From CALLPQ01 sp039819545 (GTDB lineage: Bacteria; Pseudomonadota; Alphaproteobacteria; Caulobacterales; Parvularculaceae), in NCBI GenBank assembly GCA_039819545.1, contig JBCBRS010000007.1:66596-130595 (forward strand): a stretch of 64,000 bases of DNA, read 5' to 3'. Below the pieces are notes generated by a model. That model was not told the DNA's origin. It saw nothing but the letters and a program-made list of their open reading frames with translations, and did not search any database. Both the position numbers and the translations under genes were made by a program. This document shows, one piece after another, positions 27,004 to 35,912 of the stretch (within the stretch, counting starts at the first letter, position 1; each line of letters begins with the position of its first letter).

Positions 27004-27444
27004 ATGGAGATAGTTGCTAAAAATCTGATTGACGAGCGCAAGAACGTAGTTTCTCGGTTGCGCGATCATGAGAAGATATGCCGGGAACTGAAAACCACTC
27101 TTACCCATACTGACGCCACGCTTCGCCATCTCCGTTATTACCCAGACGGCGCAATTGACCCCAAAAAGCAAATGAGCGCGGGGCTGTTTTATAAAAGCGA
27201 GATGCCACGGCTTGTAATGTCGATCTTGCGCGAGAAACCGGACGGCATTGGGCTTCGCTATATCGTTGAAGCGATATGCCATCGTAAAGGTTGGGATATC
27301 GACGATGAGCGATTTAACGCGGAATTGCGGGTTAAGGTGTCGCGAACGCTGGACCAACAGAAAATGAAGAAAATAGTCGAGCGTGTCGGGGATGAAGCTG
27401 TAGGCGTGTGGCGGGCTTCAGCAACTAGATTCCAGCCCGTTTAA
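27004..27444 (+). CDS. hypothetical protein, winged-helix-like
   Basis: 146-aa protein, family not recognised with certainty. The N-terminal helical part (KNLIDERKNVVSRLRDHEKIC) may be a coiled coil. The C-terminal 90 residues (MPRLVMSILREKPDGIGLRY, then RKGWDIDDERFNAELRVKVS) have the helix-turn-helix-wing spacing of DNA-binding domains. It lies 82 bp after tRNA-Arg, the first gene of the small foreign segment, and overlaps the convergent ParA-like gene by 20 bp. It might be a regulator or excision-control protein of an element; that is inference. Confidence 0.65.
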   Translation: MEIVAKNLIDERKNVVSRLRDHEKICRELKTTLTHTDATLRHLRYYPDGAIDPKKQMSAGLFYKSEMPRLVMSILREKPDGIGLRYIVEAICHRKGWDIDDERFNAELRVKVSRTLDQQKMKKIVERVGDEAVGVWRASATRFQPV

Positions 27445-28426
27445 TTATTTCCGAGGCCAGTTTGTCAAATTGAATTTTTGCCTCATCTACTTGCATGTAG
27501 TGCCCTGGATTCACCAATCCGCGAAGTTCTCCTATTGCAACACCATGGTGTTGGGCTTCCGGAGCCAAGCTCTGAAAATGTTTTATCCCTCCGATCTTAA
27601 AGGATCCATTTTGAGGAACTAGCTTAGGATTAATCTGCCGAAGGTCTTTTACAATCCGATTTGTAACTCGAGGTGCAATTTTTCTTTCCCATTCAGCATG
27701 AGGATTGGCCGCATTTCTACCGGCTTTCACTTTAAATGCTGACGTGATGTACCCTAAATATTTCGGCTGCCCCAAAAAAATTCTGCCTTTATCGGCATTA
27801 CTGGCCAAGCCGCGGATGGTTTCCCAATCTCGTACCCATTTTGAAATTGATCTTCCGACGGTGCTGAGTGCACGTAAAGAGAATAAATCAGCAGCAACTG
27901 GCGTAATGAAAGAATCGCAATCTAATAAAATACTTCGATTTAAAGCTCCAACATTTGGACCTACATCATATAAGACAACATCAGCATTAAGATTTTTGGC
28001 AGTACGACTGGTAACCTGACTAAGGGCCGTGGTGACATCATATCCTCTCGTTTTTCTGGCAAAACATTCGGTCCACATAGCTGGTAACTCTTCCTCATAC
28101 TCAGAAAGCAAAACGTCACCGGGCAGTAAATTCACAGTAGAATTTTCGTTTACTGGGCACACATCTATTGTGGAAATTCCACTCCTTCCCTCAACGACTG
28201 GCTTAACTGCAGACCAAAGTGTTTCACCTGTGCTATCGTCATCAGAATCCCCGAGCAAGTCTTCAAGCGCAGCTTCTTCCAGATAGAAAGACGTCAAGTT
28301 GCATTGCGGATCGGCATCTACAAGCAATACGCGCTTGCCCTGTGCTGCAAGTGAGCTTGCAATATTGATTGTCAATGTTGTTTTACCAACACCACCTTTG
28401 TGATTAAAAAGCGCAATTTTTTTCAT
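27425..28426 (-). CDS. ParA-family ATPase
   Basis: 333-aa P-loop ATPase. The deviant Walker A of ParA/MinD proteins is near residue 9 (HKGGVGKTT), Walker A' follows in LLVDADPQCNLTSF, and the switch region is VVLYDVGPNVGALNRSILLDCD. Internal acidic sequence (LLGDSDDDSTGET) and a long C-terminal part (about 190-333) without known motifs make it longer than plasmid ParA. No ParB or parS-like repeats are seen beside it. Start ATG 28426 places the P-loop at the N-terminus. Low GC and position after a tRNA next to a dead transposase suggest it came with a mobile element; it may act in an accessory function rather than partition. Confidence 0.85.
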   Translation of the reverse strand: MKKIALFNHKGGVGKTTLTINIASSLAAQGKRVLLVDADPQCNLTSFYLEEAALEDLLGDSDDDSTGETLWSAVKPVVEGRSGISTIDVCPVNENSTVNLLPGDVLLSEYEEELPAMWTECFARKTRGYDVTTALSQVTSRTAKNLNADVVLYDVGPNVGALNRSILLDCDSFITPVAADLFSLRALSTVGRSISKWVRDWETIRGLASNADKGRIFLGQPKYLGYITSAFKVKAGRNAANPHAEWERKIAPRVTNRIVKDLRQINPKLVPQNGSFKIGGIKHFQSLAPEAQHHGVAIGELRGLVNPGHYMQVDEAKIQFDKLASEIIKRAGI

Positions 28427-28492
28427 TGTAAAATCCGTCGATATGGGAACCCTCATATAGTTCGTTCGACAACTTCGTACAAACTTATTTTT

Positions 28493-28905
28493 TCATGCTG
28501 CTCGCTGCCAATATCCCTTCCAATCCCGACTAACTGGCGACCACATGGCATTGCGTACGATCCGGTTTGTCAGGGTTCCGTTGCTTTCACGACGGTGATC
28601 TTCCAAAAACGCAGCGTGGTTCGCATGAGCCGCAAGGTATTTCGGTGAAACATGATGGTGCTGACCACGGATCATGCGGCGCAGACGTGAGAAATAGCTC
28701 TCGACAAAATTAGTGTGAACGCCGTCAAGCGAGTAAGCTTCGCTGTGATTGATGCGCTTAGTTGGGAAAAACCCTTCGAGATTGTCCCAATGTGATGCTT
28801 CGTTAGCGTTTACGATTGTGCCGCGGTCCAGACGCTCACGGGCGAACTGAACACCTTGTGATTCGCGTTTTGCAACAGTGGTCAGCGTACGCCATCTGTC
28901 GCGTC
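28493..28905 (-). pseudogene. IS1595-family transposase remnant (ISXO2-like domain)
   Basis: Translating the minus strand in one frame from about 28905 gives the C-terminal ~137 residues of an ISXO2-like/IS1595 transposase. It includes VNANEASHWDNLEGFF, INHSEAYSLDGVHTNFVESY and FSRLRRMIRGQHHHVSPKYL, ending with the NHAAFLEDHRRESNG tail. An in-frame TGA closes the frame upstream and the N-terminal half is missing, so it is a decayed fragment. No terminal inverted repeats were seen. It marks past transposition in the ParA segment. Confidence 0.85.
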
Positions 28906-29202
28906 AATAGGGCGTATACCGCCTATCCCATCGGGTTTTCAGCGCCTATGATTTGCCCGATCAGATCGAGAGAATCAGGTCGATGTCGATGAGGCGCCTC
29001 GGCTCTTCATTCCCTCGCGCAGCAGATTATGCCAACGGTTTGATGCATTCGGGATACATTTGATCAGCCAAAGATAGGAAGTTGTCCTTAAAATCAGCGA
29101 AGAGGGCTGAATCGTGGGGCGCGCGCGTGATATGCGGGGGACCACCGAAGGGGCCGGTTTTGCCCGATAGATTTGTATGTGGATTTGTATAGAGGCGCGC
29201 TC
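28906..29202. other. gene-free interval between IS remnant and GST gene
   Basis: About 297 bases with no convincing coding frame, repeat or RNA. It probably includes decayed IS flanking sequence on the left and the GST promoter on the right. Confidence 0.5.
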
Positions 29203-29850
29203 ATGTCGGACATTATCCTTTATATCGGTAACAAGAACCTGTCCTCCTGGTCTTTGCGGCCATGGTTATTGATGCGTCAGGCGGGCATTGAGTTTGAAGA
29301 ACGGCTGGTGCGCCTTGATGTGGCAGAAGAGCGCGCAAGCCTCGGCGAAATTTCCCCGTCGGCACAGGTGCCTGCCCTCGTTCATGCGGGCCAGACCATC
29401 TGGGATTCGATGGCCATTGCGGAATATCTAAATGAGCAGTTTCCCGCCGCGCAGCTATGGCCGGCGGAGCGGCAGGCCCGGGCGGCGGCGCGCTGTGTTT
29501 CCATGGAGATGCATGCGGGCTTTTCCAATTTGCGGCAATTCTGGCCGATGAATTTCTCCCGGGCCAACATGAACCATCTTTGCCCGCCGCCGGTGCACCG
29601 CGAAGCGTTGCGCATCGTGGAAATCTGGACCATGTGCCGGAAACGGTTTGGCAATCATGGCCCGTTCCTGTTTGGTCAGTTTTCCATCGCCGATGCCATG
29701 TATGCGCCGGTTGTCTCGCGGTTTCGCACTTACGGCCCGCTCGATTTGAATGAGCATGTGGTTGATTATTGCCAGACAGTCTGGACCTTGCCCGCTATGC
29801 GCGCCTGGGGCGAGGATGCAAAACGCGAGCTCGCGGGGGAGGCTATTTAG
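29203..29850 (+). CDS. glutathione S-transferase family protein
   Basis: 215-aa GST. The N-terminal thioredoxin fold has LYIGNKNLSSWSLRPWLLM with the catalytic serine region, then SPSAQVPALVHAGQTIWDSMAIAEYL where the cis-proline and the glutathione gamma-glutamyl site (DSMAI) are visible. The C-terminal domain contains the N-capping FSIADAMYAPVVSRF. AGAGG precedes ATG 29203. The substrate is unknown; neighbours are catabolic, so detoxification or a pathway step is possible. Confidence 0.9.
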   Translation: MSDIILYIGNKNLSSWSLRPWLLMRQAGIEFEERLVRLDVAEERASLGEISPSAQVPALVHAGQTIWDSMAIAEYLNEQFPAAQLWPAERQARAAARCVSMEMHAGFSNLRQFWPMNFSRANMNHLCPPPVHREALRIVEIWTMCRKRFGNHGPFLFGQFSIADAMYAPVVSRFRTYGPLDLNEHVVDYCQTVWTLPAMRAWGEDAKRELAGEAI

Positions 29851-29923
29851 GCCTCCATTTTTCCAACTGCGCGCGTGCCGCGACAGGACGGCCAAAGCAC
29901 TCTATTCTCTCCTACGACAGACT

Positions 29924-30042
29924 GAGAGCGCGTTCACAAAAAGTGTGTTCGTCGATGGTTCCCATCCATCGACCCCGGTTCGAACGCGCGAACCTTAAAA
30001 AAATCTAGAATGCGTTTTTGGTACAACAAAAAAGGAACGCAG
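29924..30042 (+). repeat. double-hairpin repeat R2, copy 1
   Basis: Contains a first inverted pair GCGCGTTC / GAACGCGC, with a nested TCGATGG/CCATCGA hairpin, and a second pair TGCGTT / AACGCA. The outer sequence (GCGTTCACAAAAAGTGTG, then GGTTCGAACGCGCGA, then AATCTAGA-TGCGTTTTTG-CAACAAAAA) recurs on the minus strand at 52152-52255. It occupies the region just upstream of the carotenoid oxygenase gene. Confidence 0.75.
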
Positions 30043-30059
30043 GCCAGGGGAGATGACAG

Positions 30060-31526
30060 ATGCATGACCGCCAAACACCTTTTCAAAGTACCCTGTCGCC
30101 AAGCCCGCACCCCTATCTGAACGGCGCATGGACACCGCAGCATGAGGAGGTCGTCAGCGACGAATTAGAGGTTATTGGGGAGATACCCACCGACCTCAAC
30201 GGCATTTATATTCGCAATACGGAAAATCCGCTGCATGATGCGATTGGCGTTTATCACCCGTTTGATGGTGATGGGATGATTCACGCCATGACGTTCGCCA
30301 GGGGCCGGGCAACCTATCGAAACCGGTTTGTGCGCACGAAAAGTCTCCTCGCTGAGCAGGAAGCCAATCGGTCGCTCTGGGCGGGAATTGCTGCAAACCC
30401 GAAACACTCGGAACGCCCGGGTTGGGGGGCGCGGGGAGATATGAAAGATGCGTCCTCGACGGATGTTATCTTTCATAACGGCGAGATTTTATCGACCTTT
30501 TACATGTGCGGGGAGGGATATCGCCTCGATCCCGAAACGCTGGAAACACTCGGGACTGCAGCGTATGTACCGCCAACCGGAATTTCTGCGCATCCAAAGC
30601 TTGATCCGCATACGGGCGAAATGCTGTTTTTCAATTATGGGAAAGACGCACCTTACATGCACTACGGCGTCGTAAGTGCTACCGGTGAACGCACATCTCT
30701 TGTGCCGATTGAGCTTCCCGGTCCCCGTCTGCCCCATGATATGGCGTTCACGGAGAATTATTCAATCTTGAATGATTGCCCGCTTTTCTGGGATGAAGAA
30801 TTACTGGCGCGCGGTATCCATTCGGCGCAGTGGCACGCACACCTGCCAACGCGATTTGCGATTATACCGCGCCATGGCAACGCCAATGATATCCGTTGGT
30901 TTGAGGCGGCACCAACCTATGTGCTTCACTGGATGAATGCATGGGAGGAGGGCAATGAGATTATCCTTGATGGGTATTTTCAGGATGACCCTGACCCAGC
31001 GCCCCTGGATATTCCGGGTGTTGATCCGCGGTTTGGCAAGCTGCTTGCCAACATTGATGAGCATTCCTTCAAGCCAAAACTGCATCGCTGGCGGTTTAAT
31101 CTTGAGACAGGCAAAACCGTGGAGGAGCGCCTTGACAACCGCACTTTGGAATTCGGGACCTTTAATCCGGATTATACCGGGCGACGGTCGCGCTATCTTT
31201 ACTCCACGACCACGAAACCGGGCTGGTTCCTGTTTAATGGGATTGTCAAACATGATCTTGAGACCGGTGACAGTGAAACCCTGATGTTCGGGGAAAACCG
31301 TTTTGGCAGTGAAGCACCATTTGCACCCCGCCCCGGTGCTGCCGCAGAGGATGAAGGCTATCTTCTGTCATTTATTACCGATCTTGATACGGATCAATCA
31401 GAATGCGTTATCATTGACGCGCAAAATGTGAGCGCCGGTCCGGTGGCGCGCATTATCTTGCCACATCGGATTTCCAGCGGCACGCATGCGGCGTGGGCTT
31501 CCCGCGATATGCTGGCCGCAGCTTGA
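30060..31526 (+). CDS. carotenoid oxygenase family protein (carotenoid/lignostilbene-type dioxygenase)
   Basis: 488-aa iron(II) dioxygenase of the RPE65/carotenoid cleavage family, which also contains lignostilbene and resveratrol cleaving enzymes. Four conserved iron-ligand histidine contexts are present: GISAHPKLDP, LPHDMAFTENYSI, YVLHWMNAWEEG and SSGTHAAWA at the C-terminus. The N-terminus has IPTDLNGIYIRNTENP and HPFDGDGMIHAM, both typical. It has no signal peptide. It is followed by a thiolase and a DUF1295 protein, suggesting breakdown of a cleaved product. Whether the substrate is an apocarotenoid or a stilbene is not decidable from sequence. Confidence 0.92.
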   Translation: MHDRQTPFQSTLSPSPHPYLNGAWTPQHEEVVSDELEVIGEIPTDLNGIYIRNTENPLHDAIGVYHPFDGDGMIHAMTFARGRATYRNRFVRTKSLLAEQEANRSLWAGIAANPKHSERPGWGARGDMKDASSTDVIFHNGEILSTFYMCGEGYRLDPETLETLGTAAYVPPTGISAHPKLDPHTGEMLFFNYGKDAPYMHYGVVSATGERTSLVPIELPGPRLPHDMAFTENYSILNDCPLFWDEELLARGIHSAQWHAHLPTRFAIIPRHGNANDIRWFEAAPTYVLHWMNAWEEGNEIILDGYFQDDPDPAPLDIPGVDPRFGKLLANIDEHSFKPKLHRWRFNLETGKTVEERLDNRTLEFGTFNPDYTGRRSRYLYSTTTKPGWFLFNGIVKHDLETGDSETLMFGENRFGSEAPFAPRPGAAAEDEGYLLSFITDLDTDQSECVIIDAQNVSAGPVARIILPHRISSGTHAAWASRDMLAAA

Positions 31527-31555
31527 GCCTGGCGGCGCAAAGGGAGCATAGACCC

Positions 31556-32824
31556 ATGCCAATCTCTCCTGTAGTCGTTCTTGGTGGCGCGCAGACCGAT
31601 TTTGCCCGAAATTGGCACCGCGAAGACTTGAGCTTTTTTGATCTGTTCACAGAGTGCCTGGAGTCGGGTCTGGGCGCCACCAGTCTTGAGCCTGAGCAGA
31701 TCAGTGTTGCCCATGTGGGGAATTTCGTCGGTGAACTCTTCACGGGCCAGGGAATGCTCGGGGGCTGGTTTGCCCATGTGGACAAGCGTTTCGCCGGGAT
31801 GCCCGCCAGCCGTCATGAGGGGGCTTGCGCCTCCGGCTCGCTGGCAATCCTATCCGCCATGGCCGATATCGAAAGCGGCCGCTATGACGTCGCGTGCGTC
31901 CTGGGTATCGAGATGATGCGCAATGTGCCCGGGAAGACGGCGGCGGACTATCTTGGTGCGGCAGCGTTTGTGGGCGAAGAGGCGCAAGACGCAACCTACG
32001 TTTGGCCTGCGCTGTTTTCTGATCTCGCCGAAGCCTATGAGGAGCGTTATGGTTTAGACCGCGCGCATCTTGCGGCGCTCGCGCGAAAGAATTTTACAAA
32101 CGCGCGTCAGAACCCGGCCGCACAGACCCGCAGCTGGTCTCTTGATGACCGGCACTTTTCCACTGATGACGCCTTCAACCCGGTAATCGAAGGGCACATG
32201 CGCAAGCATGATTGTGGACAGGTGACCGATGGCGCCGCCGTCGTGTTCCTCGCCTCTCCCGCTTTCGCCCGCAAACATGCTCAACGGACCGGCAAAACAA
32301 ATCGGTCACAAGCCGTGATTGAGGGATGGGGGCACCGCAACGGGCCCATGAAACTGGCCACGAAGCTCGATGCACATTCAGGTGAGGGGTATCTATTTGC
32401 GCATACCCGCAAGGCAATCACCGATGCCTATGCCCGCGCCGGGGTCAGCGGGCCTGAAGCGTTGGACGCCATTGAAACCCATGATTGCTTTTCCATTACT
32501 GAATATATGGCATTGGAGCATTTTGGCCTGACCCCGCCGGGGCAGGCATGGCGCGCCATTGAAGACGGGACCGTGGACCGCGACGGGGCGTTGCCGGTGA
32601 ACCCCTCTGGCGGTCTGATTGGGTTGGGGCACCCGGTGGGTGCAACGGGGGTGCGGATGCTTCTTGATGCCTACCGTCAGGTGACCGATACCGCCGGTGC
32701 TATGCAAGTGCCGGGTGCGCGCCGGGTCGGCACGTATAATGTCGGTGGGTCCGGCACAACGAATTGCGCCTTTATTGTGGGCCAGGCGCACGAACTCATA
32801 AATGGGAAGAATACTCTATGCTAA
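31556..32824 (+). CDS. thiolase family protein (acetyl-CoA acetyltransferase / SCP-x-like)
   Basis: 422-aa thiolase-fold enzyme. The nucleophilic cysteine is Cys91 in HEGACASGSLAILSAM. The second motif is DCFSITEYMALEHFGL (the usual NEAF region is changed to a HDCF form, as in SCP-x-type thiolases), and the C-terminal motifs are GGLIGLGHPVGATGVRM and NVGGSGTTNCAFIVG. It probably forms or cleaves an acyl-CoA in degradation of a branched or terpenoid acid. It starts 29 bp after the carotenoid oxygenase stop and overlaps the next gene by 7 bp. Confidence 0.9.
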   Translation: MPISPVVVLGGAQTDFARNWHREDLSFFDLFTECLESGLGATSLEPEQISVAHVGNFVGELFTGQGMLGGWFAHVDKRFAGMPASRHEGACASGSLAILSAMADIESGRYDVACVLGIEMMRNVPGKTAADYLGAAAFVGEEAQDATYVWPALFSDLAEAYEERYGLDRAHLAALARKNFTNARQNPAAQTRSWSLDDRHFSTDDAFNPVIEGHMRKHDCGQVTDGAAVVFLASPAFARKHAQRTGKTNRSQAVIEGWGHRNGPMKLATKLDAHSGEGYLFAHTRKAITDAYARAGVSGPEALDAIETHDCFSITEYMALEHFGLTPPGQAWRAIEDGTVDRDGALPVNPSGGLIGLGHPVGATGVRMLLDAYRQVTDTAGAMQVPGARRVGTYNVGGSGTTNCAFIVGQAHELINGKNTLC

Positions 32825-33624
32825 CCATCCTGGCACAGAATTTTGCGATCATGCTTTTGATCTTCGCTGGTGTTTGGTTGATCAGTGTCACGATCAAAGA
32901 TGCCAGTATCGTTGATATTCTTTGGGGTCCGTCTCTTGCGATCCCGGCGTTACTCACCTATTTTTTCCAAGCCGGACAGGGGCCAAGAGCGCTATTGCTG
33001 ACCGTTCTGGTGAGCATCTGGGCCTTCAGGTTGGGTAGCTATCTGGCCGTCCGTAATCTTGGTCATGGTGAGGATTTTCGCTATCAGGCGATGCGGCAAA
33101 AGGCGGGCAGTGACGCTGCCTTTGCGCGCCAGAGCCTGGTGCGGGTCTATTTTCTCCAATGCGTGATTTCGTTTTTCGTTTCCCTGCCGGTTCAGGTCGG
33201 CCAGTTTGGGAGCCATCCGGTTTTTGCCAATGGATCAGTGGGCCTCGGGCCGCTCGCTATGCTCGGCGCAGTGATATTCATGATCGGTCTTGGTTTTGAG
33301 GCCATTGGTGATGCCCAATTGCGGGCATTCAAGAAAGACCCGGCTAATCAAGGCAAACTCATGGATCGTGGTCTTTGGGCATGGACCCGGCATCCTAATT
33401 ACTTCGGCGACAGCGCCGTGTGGTTTGGCCTCTTCCTCATCGCGGTTGAAAGTCGGTGGGGCTACGTCACAGTGCTGAGCCCTGTTGTCATGTTTATCTT
33501 CCTTTATTTCCTGTCGGGCAAAGGCCTCCTGGAAAAACTCATGGCGCGGAAATATCCGGAGTATGAGGCGTATAAGGAGCGTGTGAGCGGCTTTTTCCCC
33601 TGGCCGCCAAAGCCGGTTTCGTAG
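32818..33624 (+). CDS. DUF1295 (steroid 5-alpha-reductase-like) membrane protein
   Basis: 268-aa integral membrane protein with about six helices, in the DUF1295/steroid 5-alpha-reductase C-terminal family. The hallmark is the C-terminal RGLWAWTRHPNYFGDSAVWFG, followed by GKGLLEKLMARKYPEYEAY. Members reduce or methylate lipid-like substrates; function here is unknown. It overlaps the thiolase stop by 7 bp, so the carotenoid oxygenase, thiolase and DUF1295 genes look like one operon acting on a hydrophobic substrate. Confidence 0.88.
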   Translation: MLTILAQNFAIMLLIFAGVWLISVTIKDASIVDILWGPSLAIPALLTYFFQAGQGPRALLLTVLVSIWAFRLGSYLAVRNLGHGEDFRYQAMRQKAGSDAAFARQSLVRVYFLQCVISFFVSLPVQVGQFGSHPVFANGSVGLGPLAMLGAVIFMIGLGFEAIGDAQLRAFKKDPANQGKLMDRGLWAWTRHPNYFGDSAVWFGLFLIAVESRWGYVTVLSPVVMFIFLYFLSGKGLLEKLMARKYPEYEAYKERVSGFFPWPPKPVS

Positions 33625-33894
33625 CGTTGTATGCCCGTTACCGTTCGGTGAAAGACATGACGCTGGGTGAATAGGGTCTGGAGCGTGTGGTATTGCGTTC
33701 TATTTGGAACCGGCACACCCTTTTGCCGTGAAACTGGCTTGTTACTCACCGCTACAGAGTATCCACTGAATGAGGATGATGGCGGCGCAATCGGCGTTTC
33801 GGCGAGGGAAATGCGCACCCCATCGTGCCATCGCCCGCTTGACAATTTCTCCATGGCGGCGTCTCACACGCTATAAATAGCGCAGGAGCCGGTT

Positions 33895-34920
33895 ATGAGC
33901 GTGAATGTTGCCATTGTGGGGGCCACGGGGAATGTGGGCCAGGAGATGTTGTCGATCCTCGACGAGCGGACATTTCCCGTGGACACGGCCTATGCAATTG
34001 CGTCGCGATCATCGTTGGGCCGGGAGGTGTCGTTTGGGGACCGAACGCTGAAATGTGTTGATCTGGAAACCTTTGACTTTTCCAAGGTGGATATCGCCCT
34101 GTTTGCGGCGGGTGGTGCCATCGCAAAGGAGCACGCGCCCCGGGCCGCAGCGGCGGGGGCCATTGTTATCGACAATTCCTCCCACTTTCGCATGGACCCC
34201 AACGTGCCGCTCATCGTGCCTGAGGTGAACGCCGATGCGGTGGCGGGCTATTCGAAAAAGAACATCATCGCCAATCCCAATTGTTCGACAGCGCAGCTGG
34301 TGGTGGCGCTGGCGCCGTTGCATGCGGCGGCAGTGATCAAGCGGGTTGTCGTGTCAACCTACCAGTCCACGTCTGGCGCAGGCAAAGCGGCGATGGATGA
34401 GCTGTTTGATCAGACCAAAGACATTTACGTGAACGACGCGCCAACGCCGGAGCATTTTACCAAGCAAATCGCCTTCAACGTCATTCCGCATATCGATGTC
34501 TTTATGGAGGATGGCTACACCAAAGAAGAGTGGAAGATGATGGCGGAGACCAAGAAAATCCTTGATCCGAAGATCAAGCTTGCCGCCACGTGCGTGCGGG
34601 TGCCGACCTTTGTGGGTCATGCCGAGGCCATCAATATCGAATTTGAAAAGCCGATCTCCGATGAGGAAGCGCAAGATATCCTGAGGGAAGCGCCGGGTCT
34701 CCTCGTGATCGATAAGCGCGAGGATGGCGGCTATGTGACGCCGGTTGAGTGTGTCGGCGAGTTCGCCACTTTTGTCAGCCGCATAAGGGTGGATCCCACA
34801 GTTGAGCATGGGCTGAGCCTGTGGTGTGTGAGCGATAATTTGCGCAAGGGCGCCGCCCTCAACGCGGTACAGATTGCCGAGGTTCTGCTCAATAGGGGCC
34901 ACCTGAAAGCCGCCGCGTGA
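33895..34920 (+). CDS. asd: aspartate-semialdehyde dehydrogenase
   Basis: 341-aa NADP enzyme that reduces aspartyl phosphate to aspartate semialdehyde for lysine, threonine, methionine and diaminopimelate. Rossmann start VAIVGATGNVGQEMLSIL, VIDNSSHFRMDPNVPLIVPEVN, catalytic Cys130 in IANPNCSTAQL and the STYQSTSGAGKAAMDEL segment are all present. CAGGAG precedes the ATG. Its last 4 bases overlap the GTG start of the RarD gene. Confidence 0.96.
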   Translation: MSVNVAIVGATGNVGQEMLSILDERTFPVDTAYAIASRSSLGREVSFGDRTLKCVDLETFDFSKVDIALFAAGGAIAKEHAPRAAAAGAIVIDNSSHFRMDPNVPLIVPEVNADAVAGYSKKNIIANPNCSTAQLVVALAPLHAAAVIKRVVVSTYQSTSGAGKAAMDELFDQTKDIYVNDAPTPEHFTKQIAFNVIPHIDVFMEDGYTKEEWKMMAETKKILDPKIKLAATCVRVPTFVGHAEAINIEFEKPISDEEAQDILREAPGLLVIDKREDGGYVTPVECVGEFATFVSRIRVDPTVEHGLSLWCVSDNLRKGAALNAVQIAEVLLNRGHLKAAA

Positions 34921-35912
34921 GCGACGAGGGGCGTGCCCCCGCCCCAGCGCCTGCCTCCAATTCTGGGCCTTCCTCAACTATACCTGTAAATCCGCCGTTC
35001 ACGGATAAGCCGTCGGCATCGCCCGCGCAACACGGTTTGCCTGCGTCCGTCCGTGCGGGACTTGTTTTTGCATTCATCGCCTATTTCCTGTGGGGGATGA
35101 TGCCGCTTTATTTGCGTGCGCTCTCCCACGTGCCGCCATTCGAGATTGTTGCGCACCGGATCGTGTGGTCAATCGTGTTTGGCGCGGTACTCATCTGGGC
35201 GCGCGGGCAGGGCGCAGAAGTCAGGGTCGCTTTTACCCATGGCCGCACATTGCTGGCGCTCGCGCTGGCCGCCATTTTCATTTCCCTCAACTGGCTGATC
35301 TATGTGTGGGCGGTGATGGAAGCGCGCATCCTGGAATCAAGCCTTGGTTATTTCATCAATCCCTTGATGTATGTGGCCGCTGGCGTTTTCGTCCTGAAAG
35401 AGAAACTCCGGACCACACAAACGGTTGCTGTGGGTATCGCTAGTCTCGGTGTATTGGTGCTCACCGTTGGGCTTGGGACCTTGCCCTGGGTTGCCCTGGT
35501 GCTGGCGGCGCTTTTTACCGGCTATGGCTATATCCGCAAAACCGTTCCCGTGGGCGCCATGCCGGGCTTATTTGTGGAAACGGCTTTACTGGGTCCGTTT
35601 GCACTGGCCTATCTCGCCTTTTTGATGGTCAGTGGGTCGATGGTGTTTACCACTCTTGATTGGAAGACGGATGGTTTATTGCTGCTGGCGGGACCTGTGA
35701 CGGTGATGCCGCTTTTATTGTTTGCCTTATCGGCGCGGCGGCTGACCATGGTGACCATTGGCCTGACCCAATATCTGGGGCCGACCTTGCAGTTCGTGTT
35801 CGCCCTCTATTTTGGGGAGCCCTTTACGGTGTATCACGCCGTTTGCTTTGGGTTGATCTGGACCGCACTGGTGATCTTTAGCGTTGATGCCTGGCGCCAT
35901 CGCCCCCGCTAA
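34917..35912 (+). CDS. rarD: RarD-type EamA family transporter
   Basis: 331-aa inner-membrane protein with about ten helices. RarD hallmarks are GLVFAFIAYFLWGMMPLYLR, the HRIVWSI segment, ISLNWLIYVWAV, SLGYFINPLMYV and the C-terminal half with GLTQYLGPTLQFVFALYFGEPF. An N-terminal extension of about 40 residues rich in Pro/Ala precedes the first helix. GTG start overlaps asd by 4 bp. The transported compound is unknown. Confidence 0.9.
   Translation: MSDEGRAPAPAPASNSGPSSTIPVNPPFTDKPSASPAQHGLPASVRAGLVFAFIAYFLWGMMPLYLRALSHVPPFEIVAHRIVWSIVFGAVLIWARGQGAEVRVAFTHGRTLLALALAAIFISLNWLIYVWAVMEARILESSLGYFINPLMYVAAGVFVLKEKLRTTQTVAVGIASLGVLVLTVGLGTLPWVALVLAALFTGYGYIRKTVPVGAMPGLFVETALLGPFALAYLAFLMVSGSMVFTTLDWKTDGLLLLAGPVTVMPLLLFALSARRLTMVTIGLTQYLGPTLQFVFALYFGEPFTVYHAVCFGLIWTALVIFSVDAWRHRPR

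Noticed and set aside
26845..29202. Search for a copy of the tRNA-Arg 3' end as an attachment site
   Set aside because: No repeat of the T-arm/acceptor sequence was seen to the right of the tRNA; only short GGTTCGAA matches, such as in R2, which are too short.
33838..33880. TTGACA plus TATAAA as a promoter for asd
   Set aside because: The two hexamers are about 27 bases apart, too far for a sigma-70 promoter.
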